Position numbers and translations under genes: made by a program. Source: Gyromitra esculenta (Eukaryota; Ascomycota; Pezizomycetes; Pezizales; Discinaceae). From it: a stretch of DNA of 64,000 nt. The stretch spans positions 372,001 through 436,000 of the forward strand of contig JBCAML010000002.1 in assembly GCA_038503075.1 (NCBI GenBank). Reading direction: 5' to 3'. Of the stretch, positions 56,010-64,000 are shown piece by piece. The notes under the pieces are model-generated. The model worked only from the letters and a program-made list of their open reading frames with translations. It was not told the origin of the DNA and did not search any database. Position 1 is the first letter of the stretch; each line of letters begins with the position of its first letter.

Positions 56010-57307
56010 CGGTTTGGGGTCCTGGTCCCGGTTCTATTTGTTTTTGTTTTTATTTCGGTCAAGGGGTTTTTGCTGGACGTGTACGAGAAGGTGGGGGAAG
56101 TTTGTTACGTTGAATTGAGTTGAGGGGCTTATAATCGTGGACAGTTTTTATCTTGAGTGTATAAACATATATACCATTTCTCTTATGTTATTTTCCCATA
56201 GCTAGGTTTGGGGGTATATATATATAATCTTGTGGTTCTTTTTTGTTAAAATAACGCTCCTGCAAAAGCTGATTCGTTCCCACGGTATGCACACACATAA
56301 CGTCCATGCGGTTTCGGGTCCGGAAGGCTTTCCCAGCTAATCATTGAGAGTCTCTCTATCTTTGAGTTTCCCCCGCCATTTTTTTTGTTCATGCATAACC
56401 ACCCAGGCTCCCAGTAAATAACCCACATGAAATGACTCTAAAAGACCACACACTTTGACGAACCGCTGCATATGCATTATCCACCAATCTAAAATCACCA
56501 CAGTGGAAACCCTAACGAATAAGCAGTCACAACAAATCACTCGGAATCAGCCTTTCCAACAATCAAACAGCATTCTGGTTGGTGTCTAAGTATTCCTATT
56601 GTACATGGGGCCTTAGATCGAAGAGAGAAAGCCTCGGGATAAATGAGTAGAAGGAGAGGCTTTCAATTCCGACCAAGGACCAGCGACCATCCGTGATCAT
56701 CAGCACTGTACACACAAACACATGAGGGGATAAACAAGATGAGAAAGTGGGCCAGGATGACGAGCAGCAAGATATGACCAAATATCCTCACAGCACCGAA
56801 AAGCAAGTTCTTCTAGAAACCGTCCCGAGAGAGGGATACCAGACATGCAGATGGACAAAGAGATCGTGTAGAAAAAGATATACCTAGAGTGCGGTAGCTA
56901 GACACTTGGTTAAGAATAAAGAGGAAGAGAAGTATTATGAACACAAAAGATGATTTGAAGAATACAAGAAACACTTACCCACCACCTACCTAGCCCTACT
57001 TGTTGACGAAGAATGCAACTTGGTCCCCTAGTTTCTACCTAACACAAGACGATAAATCCCCACGCTGCGCGATCACGAGAAGACAAGAATTCATTTTTAC
57101 TCGGCCGGAAAAAGAGGAACACGATAAGGATGATCGGAAAAAAGATAAAGATGACCGGAAGAAAAAAACAAATTAATTTTAAAAAAGAAGCAATTCCAAA
57201 GGTGATATGGGAGCGAAAATAATGGAAAGAAAACCAAGCGCCATTTCCGAAAACCTTTTTCCCCCTTGAATCTCCATAAGCTCCCTTTTTTTTGTTCTGA
57301 CTGTTGG
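56010..57307. other. convergent intergenic region
   Basis: 3' flanks of the coiled-coil gene and of the KH-domain gene. T-rich at the left, A-rich at the right. No ORF is supported, including 57039-57401 (-), which is 3' leader and intron of the KH gene. Confidence 0.55.
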
Positions 57308-58831
57308 TTAGATCCTGTGCTTCTCGCTCTCTGTAATAAAATACGATATTAGCCCTACTGTTATTCGTAAAAGAGAAAAGGATTATTCCTCGACATACCA
57401 AGCCTTGAGTATAGCATATACAGAGCCATCTGGTTGCATTCCTGAGTACCGGTAATTGTAACCAGTCTCTCGTTACTATTGTCTTGTGGCTCGTTGATCT
57501 TGATCACGCTACCAGACAACTGTCGGATCTCGTTGATCTTAGCACCTCCCTTTCCGATAATGGCACCAACCATATCATTAGGAATGAAGATTTGTTGGGT
57601 CAGCGGCTGACCCGGCAGCATGGTGGCCATTGGGTTGGAGGCCGGTTGCTGGGGTGTGGGGGCGGCTTGGCCGGGCTGGTGTGGGCCGGCACCAGAGTAC
57701 GCACTAGCAGCTTGAGGATCAGCGTAGTGAATAGGTGCCTGCGGCACAGGGGCCGGTGCTGGACCATGAAGGTAAGGAATGCCGTAAGGGTTGGTTGGAG
57801 TTCGTTGAGCGTTGTTATTATGGCGTTTGTAAGTATCAGGATTGCCATACGAGCCATGGAGAGGTTGTGGCTGATATGGCACAACTTGCATTCCACCAGG
57901 GATTGGGCCAGCGGGGCCACCAGAGCGAGTCGCGTAAGCGGACGCAGCAGGGCCTCCGAATCGTTCGGTCAACTGCTCAACAAGGGTGTTGGCAATGTAG
58001 TATGTCGCAATGTGAACGGCATCAGCAACACCAAGAACGACGAGGGAGCGTTCAGTGGAGAGAGGAAGACAAGATCCAGACGCGTTAAGACGCGCGCCGG
58101 AAGCCTCCTGGATCTCGCGTATCCGTGAACCTGATTTCCCAATGATGGAGCCAATGAGAATATGGGGTACGAGCAGACGAAGAGGATATGTCTTGGACTG
58201 AGGAGACGAAGCCTCCTCAAGTGGCTCATTGTTTAATGTGCGGATGATCAACCCGAACGCCTGGTACCGTTAGTTCTCGCTTCTCAGTTCTCGACTGAAC
58301 GCCACCTGACCAATTGAGTGTTGCTGTAGAGTGAAAACAAACCTTAGCTACCGCGTCAACAGCCCCGCTGACTGTCAGAATCCTCTCCCCTGCTCCCCTC
58401 TGATAATCCGATACAGTGCACTTCGCTTCTGCCATCCTTCTAATTTGTGTCACGTTTTCTCCACCTTTTCCAATTACAGTCGCAGCCTCAGCGGAAGTGA
58501 TCACTGCACGCATGTGGATCCAATTGCTTTCATCCACTTGAGGAACTGGTTGCTGGTCTTGTTGAGCAGCGCTAGTCGGGGCATCAGGAACATCAGTATC
58601 ACCATCCTTAACCTTCTCTGTTCCGGCCTCGACCTCAGGCTTGGAGGGCGGGACGACAGCAACATCAGCCTTGACGGGACTCGGGGAAGAGGGCCTGCTA
58701 GTTTCCTCGCTATCACCCTTGATCTCCTTGTCGAGGGCTGGACGCTTGGAATCATGCTCATCCTTGATGTTTGGGGAAGAAGAATCCTCAAGGGGACGCT
58801 TAATGGCTCCAGAAGCGCTGGGAGAGCTCAT
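57308..58831 (-). CDS. rnc1: triple-KH-domain RNA-binding protein (Rnc1/Pbp2, PCBP family)
   Basis: Three exons, 58831-58343, 58260-57399 and 57330-57308, give 457 residues. The introns are 82 nt (GTTTGT, AACTAACG branch, CCAG, phase 0) and 68 nt (GTATGT...TTACAG, phase 1). The last exon is only 23 nt and replaces the read-through tail with RLESEKHRI. The N-terminal 100 residues are acidic and Ser/Pro-rich with a basic KRPALDKEIK stretch. KH domains lie at about 105-175 (VIGKGGENV), 186-255 (IIGKSGSRI) and 382-450 (IIGKGGAKI), each with an intact GxxG RNA-gripping loop. Between KH2 and KH3 is a Pro/Gln/Tyr-rich linker. Relatives bind U- or C-rich mRNA elements and regulate stability. S. pombe Rnc1 stabilises a MAP-kinase phosphatase mRNA. 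Confidence 0.9.
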
Positions 58832-61368
58832 TTTGTTTGCTTTCCTTTTTGGGTTTTAAAGTTACGGTACGTGATTTGTTTTGTTTTGATTAAATTCTGT
58901 AATTTATTCCTTGCTGTGTACACCTGGGGGCAAGAAATATGGGCGTGGTTTCTAGGCTGGAGGGAGCGGGTAGCGGGTAGGAACGTGAGGGTGATTGATA
59001 AGGAGGTGAATTATGATATTAATCAGAAGGGTCGGGATGGGGTCGTGGTGGTGGTGATGGGTGGGTGGGTGAGCGAGAGAGTGGATGTGGATGTGGACGG
59101 AAAGTGAGGCTGAAGTGATTGGGGAGAGGCCGAGTGAGGAAGCGGAAAAGGGCCAAGTGAGGAAGCAGTAGTAGACAGAGAGAGATGTCAGTAGGAGATT
59201 AAAAAACCTAGCTGCTGCTGCTTGTGTTGTTGGTGGTGGTGGTGGTGATGGCTGGTGAGCGAAACGGACGTGATAACGATGGCGAATGTGGTGGTTGGAG
59301 TTGGCGAGAAGACGTGGAGGAGATCACGAACTCAGTCAATGGGGGTTCTATTCCTGTATAGGGGGAGAACTCGAGGGTTAGAGGGGGAGGAGGGGTTGAG
59401 GTAGGGGACAAGCTGTGAGTGGTGGGAGATGTGATACTCAGGGCTGTTGTTTTATATGGGCGATGTGCGATGGACGAGAGAAGCCTCGGGTGTAGCAAAA
59501 AAGGGAGAAGAAGGAGAGAAGACGCTCAGCCGGGGAAGAAGGAGGTAAGTTTTCTGCCAAGACCGACGCGATTGGGTTGATCGCTCGCTTAGTCACTGTG
59601 CTGTGGTTCTGCTGTCTGATTCGCCGCCTTGGCTGTCTTGGCAACAGCTGCCCGAACGGCCCGTGCTCAGGCCACGTCAAAGTCCCCGGTTGCAATCCCA
59701 AGTCCCAGGCTCTATCTGGTCTTTATATTTCTTCTTCTTGTTAGAATCACTTTCCGACTTCTCACTTTAACCGGCGTTGGGAGTTGCCGTCTCACTGCAT
59801 ACTGATCCAAAGACATTACGATTGCTCTCCTGCAGAAACAAAGTTCTGCCTGGCGATGTGCAATGTGCTTTTTTGTGCTTTTTTGGAACCCATGCTTTTT
59901 CAAAAACCCATTATGTTACCCTCTGATGTGACCTACAAGATACATAATCCGTTACAGGGTACAAGCCTTGGTCCTGACTTCGTATCGCTGATGGCAGGTG
60001 GATAAACTATTTGGTTCAGGATTTGTCTTTACGTTATCCTAGTTGAATGAACGAGTGCGATTAGCTGACGTTTGTCTCAATCTATATGTTTTGGTTAGGT
60101 TACTTCTTTACTATTCCCTCCTTCAACAATATACATGTATGTGACTGTGGTCGAGCACACCTTGAAAAGTTTTGGTACCAAAAAAACGTTTGTGATATAG
60201 GCGCAAATTTAATCCTTATTATGGACATATGCATATGGTACTCTATGTTGTTTGCTAGAGCCCATATGTATATGTACATGTACAACCGCCTAACCATGAT
60301 AAATTTTAATCACTCATAGTATGGAAGACACATCGTTGAATCTGCTTTTGAAGAAAATCTCTGATTGGAATACATTGATTGTCTGGTTAAATTCTACCGA
60401 CTACATCATTAGCAAGCTCGAATCACTACTGAAAGAACATGGTCTCAAGAAAATACCATCAAGGAAAGAAGGCAAAAAACCCCGTTTTCACGATGCTTGA
60501 TGACGGATCTGCTGTTGCATGCAGATTACAAGTATCTAGGTTGAATTTAGTCTTTTGTCTAGTAACATGTGTCTTGATTGTATTCGATTAGCTTTAAAAT
60601 CTGCGTATCTGCGGAGTTACCGTTTACTATCAAGCACTAATTGTGACGTGAGACACGTATGTAATTGCGAGAAAGAGAGAAGGAAAAACATAAAACTCGA
60701 ACTGCGAGTCTTTAGAAATTGACGTAGTTGAGCATCCAAGCTCGCAGTTTATCGGCTACCAAAAATCGAGCACATATTTCTCAATCGATGGCGCCAAGAA
60801 TCCCGCGGCATTGTTCCTAGGAAACGAATAATAAGTATCACCTCGTGGTCATATTTGACATCTAGATATCAACGAATAGACATTGGCTAAATGTTCGGGA
60901 AGAGGGTTGCAACCACATATTTCCCACGGATCGGTAGTGACGCAACTGGCAACCCCAGTCTTTTTCTCTTTGTGTTAAATCGATATATCTTGCTATTGGG
61001 TATAATGCAAAGCCATTGACGTCGTACTGCTCATGGTATCGGATTGACCTGTACTACCTGCGTCAACCATGGGACGTTCATTCCCGACCTAATAAGGCTT
61101 ATCCTGGGATTTGGGCTCGCATCGAAGAAAGAGGCACTTTTGGTAGTCAAATGAAATTAGCATTTTGCCTGTTCAATCCCTTCATTGCTGAGTTAATACT
61201 TTCAGCACGAAATCTCACTCGGCTATCGGTGTAGGTTCCTCATCACGTGATTAGAATTACCCTCCCTTCCCAGCACCCCAAACTTCAAGATCATGATCTC
61301 AAACACGTCTCCCAGCAGCTCCTTGGGTCTCGCAAGTCCTCATCGCGAACTCCCTTTGTAGACACACT
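58832..61368. other. intergenic region, promoters of KH and RED genes
   Basis: The left part is the KH gene leader and promoter with GT-rich microsatellites (59037-59100 and 59217-59250). The middle is AT-rich with two TACATGTA copies (60132, 60275). No ORF can be supported. The right end holds the CACGTG element before RED. Confidence 0.55.
61242..61251. promoter_or_regulatory. CACGTG palindrome upstream of RED
   Basis: ATCACGTGAT, a perfect 10-bp palindrome around the CACGTG core bound by Cbf1/bHLH factors, is 118 bases upstream of the RED start codon. TCACGTGA is a common promoter element of fungal housekeeping genes. Actual binding is inference. Confidence 0.45.
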
Positions 61369-62982
61369 ATGAACAACGCCCAATTCCGTAAGCTCCTCGA
61401 AACCCCCCGCTCCGAGCGTGCCCCCTCCCAAAATGGCACATCCGCCACCCCTCTCCTTGGCTCACGCCAGCGCTCCTCAATGCCTATGACGCCGTAAGCC
61501 CCCTCGGAGAAACATCCATTTTTCATAGTTCCCACTAACATACATAGGCGCTCTGTAGCCACACAGTCTGGCTTTGCGCGCCAAGTCGCCGCACACAATG
61601 CCATGCTCAACCCGAAGCCTACGCGAAAATTCCGCTCCTCCGCCGCACCACTCGGCACAACACTCCCGACAGGCTACGTCGATAGGGCCAAAACCCGCGA
61701 CGAGGCACCGGATGACGAGCGTGATGCGCGACTAGAGGCGTTGGCGGAGCTGGCCAAGGAAGGGAAGATTGATCGCGACGAGTACGTAAAGCAGACGAAG
61801 CTCCTCGGGGGTGATGTGAAGAGCACACATCTAGTCAAAGGCCTAGACTATGCGCTGCTGGAAAAAGTGCGGAGAGGCGAGGATGTTATGGCTGGTGGGG
61901 AGAGTGTTGATGAGGGTGAGGCGGAGGCGGAGGATGAAGATATGGAGAATAAGCTTGAGAAGGCATTGGAGCAGGAGGTGGTGCCGGTGGAGAGGAAAGA
62001 GGAGAAGAAGAAAGGTGAGCAGGCTGCGCCGGTTCCTAAATCGCGAGCGGAGATCCTGGCTGCGTTGAAGGAGTCCCGGAGGGCAGCAAAAGAAGCAGCA
62101 CAGCCGTCACTGGGGGCGAAGTTCAAGAAGATCGGGGAATCAACGGCAAAGGAGAAGGAGAAACCCAAACAGGAGGAGAGAGAGAAGGTTAAATACGTTA
62201 CCCTTCCTGATGGCCGGGTGAAGAAGATGGTGAAACGCGAAAAATCGAAAAAGGTCGAACTCGAAGCTCCAGACCCAACCAGTGTGCCATTAGGGATGAT
62301 GCCACCGCCGCCCAAATCTAGTGCTATAGTGGAAGATAAGGATGATGATATGGATATCTTTGAAGGTGCCGGAACAGAATACGATCCATTAGCCGGGTTA
62401 CAAGACGACGACGATTCATCTTCGCAAGAAGAAGGCGAAGCACCCGAGACCAAGAAATTAAAACCCGAAAGCGATGATAAAATAACCCCACCCACAACCA
62501 TAGCAACTCCTCCGGGCGCCGAATCATCATCAGCACCTATTCCTCCACCACCCCAACTACGATCAAAAATTAATTACTTCAACGAACCCACCGCTTCCAG
62601 CACTTCCTCTGACACCTACAAACCCCCCACAGCTTCATCCCTCCTCTCAGACCCCGCTCTCGCTGCAGCGCTTGCAAAGGCCTCTACCCTCAAGCTCCTC
62701 TCTTCGTCATCTTCCTCGTCCGCTGATGCTGAAAAGGCAAAACGGCACGCAGCCCTGCTCGAGTCTGCAGATCGTGATGCGTTCGATGTTGACTTCGGAT
62801 TTGGCGGAAGCCGAGACTTCGGGGATGAGGACGAGGACGATGGATATCAGACGAAGAAGAAGGGAGGCGGAGCGAAGCGGAAACGAGGCGGAGGAGAGAA
62901 GAAGGTGAAGAAGGGCGATAAGAATGATGCCGGTGTTGTAGGGAAGATTGTGGAGGAGAGATATGGGAAAGGAAAGAAATGA
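61369..62982 (+). CDS. RED: spliceosomal RED protein (IK/SMU2 homologue)
   Basis: Two exons, 61369-61493 and 61548-62982, give 519 residues. The 54-nt intron has GTAAGC and ACATAG borders in phase 2, with a CACTAAC branch. The true start is at 61369, because MNNAQFRKLLETPR opens the family. The RED N-terminal region then shows KTRDEAPDDERDARLEALAE and YVKQTKLLGGDVKSTHLVKG, followed by LDYALLEKVR, its best signature. From about residue 170 the protein is Lys/Glu-rich, and later Ser/Pro-rich with acidic tracts. It ends in a lysine/arginine-rich tail (GGGAKRKRGGGEKKVKKGDK) that should direct it to the nucleus. RED pairs with SMU1 and is needed for spliceosome activation before B-complex remodelling. 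The usual RED-type Arg/Glu dipeptide repeat of animals is not obvious here. Confidence 0.87.
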
Positions 62983-64000
62983 TAAGTGTACCTTCAGATC
63001 TAGATAGTTCCATTAGCGGGATGGTTTGAGTGAATTTAAGCTGGTAATCAAAATCGCTAGGGTCAGGGTTACGCCCTATAAAGTAGATGAATTATCGATC
63101 AAACTAAGAAGCAGAAAGGATAGATAATTTATAAGGTTTTACCAATACCAAGCTTCATAGCTACTTTTAATTTAAAGCTCCAGCACCACTGCAAGGTAGT
63201 AACCACGCTGGAGATCCTGTACACAAAAGATTAACGCATGTTATTTATTATTTATTTATTTACTCAATAGGTACATTCAACCCGCAGGCTATTGTACGAT
63301 TAGCGCATGTTGCTGTAGGTTGTGTTCCGGTCTTGGGTCGATACAGCTGGTCCAAGCCGAAATTGTTATACCAAACCAAATGCAAAATCTATCCAGAAGG
63401 ATATTAATAAAGATAAACGAACTAAGAAGAGACGATATCATACAACATTTCATCATCCCGAAAGAGTTAAGTGCGAAAGAATGGGGTCTGTTGTAGCTTT
63501 GGGCTGGGGATATTAGATTAAACGCGAATTATTGTAGGGCTAAATGTGGATTACCGTAGTTCTTCGTATTCGGGGTTATTATTATTATATGGTATATTTG
63601 TGTGGATGCTCTCTTAAAATGGTAAGCTATACACACAAAATATCAGTAATTGTCGTAAGTAGTGCACATGGTCTGGTATCAGGATGATACTGCTCAAGCC
63701 AGGATTTTCGGATTAAACCCAATGAATAGGATGCAAGAATTAAAGTAAAAGATTAATAAAATTAAAGAAGCCAAAATGGAGAAATAGCTTGCAATCCCAA
63801 TTTCACATGTAATCTCAGTCCAAACTCTCAGCACCACGACACTGTAATAACCGTTCTGTTAGCTAGATATTAGAACCTGGTTTTATAAAACGATTTTCTG
63901 GCTCTAAGACGATACTATTCAAGCTAGAAGCGTTAACCAAACGATATAACCGGGTGTGAAGACTACAGTAAGGGACAGACAGGTTAGTGGAAGGTAAAAA
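62983..64000. other. 3' flank and intergenic region to the window end
   Basis: AT-rich with a TTATT microsatellite (63240-63262) and two diverged copies of short blocks (see findings). No gene is supported. Confidence 0.5.

Overview
The window is nuclear DNA of a filamentous ascomycete. Genes are monocistronic and interrupted by short introns (about 50-120 nt; GTRNGT donors, CTRAY branch sites, AG acceptors). The gene set is typical of Pezizomycotina: Kar9, Nab2, an Hsp30-type small heat-shock protein, a CYP52-like P450 and a Kre9/Knh1-type wall protein. Low gene density and transposon relics recall the gene-sparse genomes of Pezizomycetes, but that placement is inference. I found no tRNA, rRNA, CRISPR or prokaryotic-type operon. 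Exon coordinates below were worked out by hand from splice signals, reading phase and protein-family fit.

Layout. 1-5.7 kb is mostly non-coding, with one short spliced gene for a basic protein (2183-2572). 5.7-14.1 kb holds a cysteine-rich 102-residue protein, a group II PLP-dependent decarboxylase, a small heat-shock protein with a heat-shock element upstream, an NTF2/SnoaL-like protein and a Ser/Thr-rich single-pass wall or membrane protein. 14.1-20.2 kb is a transposon zone: a dead Tc1/mariner transposase, a gag-only ORF and an apparently complete hAT element (17922-20158) with 8-bp terminal repeats and a perfect 8-bp target-site duplication. 22.4-39.0 kb is the housekeeping block. In order it holds MTM1-type mitochondrial carrier (-), F-box protein Hrt3/Pof7 (+), KAR9 (+), 3-hydroxyacyl-CoA dehydrogenase family enzyme (-), NAB2 (-) and a seven-exon cytochrome P450 (-). 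39.0-46.3 kb is a gene desert with one strongly self-complementary segment. 46.3-53.8 kb carries an intact secreted GH20 hexosaminidase and a wrecked GH3 beta-glucosidase. 53.8-64 kb carries a three-exon coiled-coil protein, a triple-KH RNA-binding protein and the spliceosomal RED protein.

The genes do not form an obvious pathway cluster. Several act in RNA metabolism (NAB2, KH protein, RED), and two concern wall or polysaccharide chemistry (GH20 and the dead GH3). MTM1 and the F-box gene share a 415-bp divergent promoter with telomere-like repeats. The best unexplained signals are the excess of the palindrome TACATGTA in non-coding DNA, the structured segment near 42.9 kb, the gag-only ORF, and several short or unnamed proteins.
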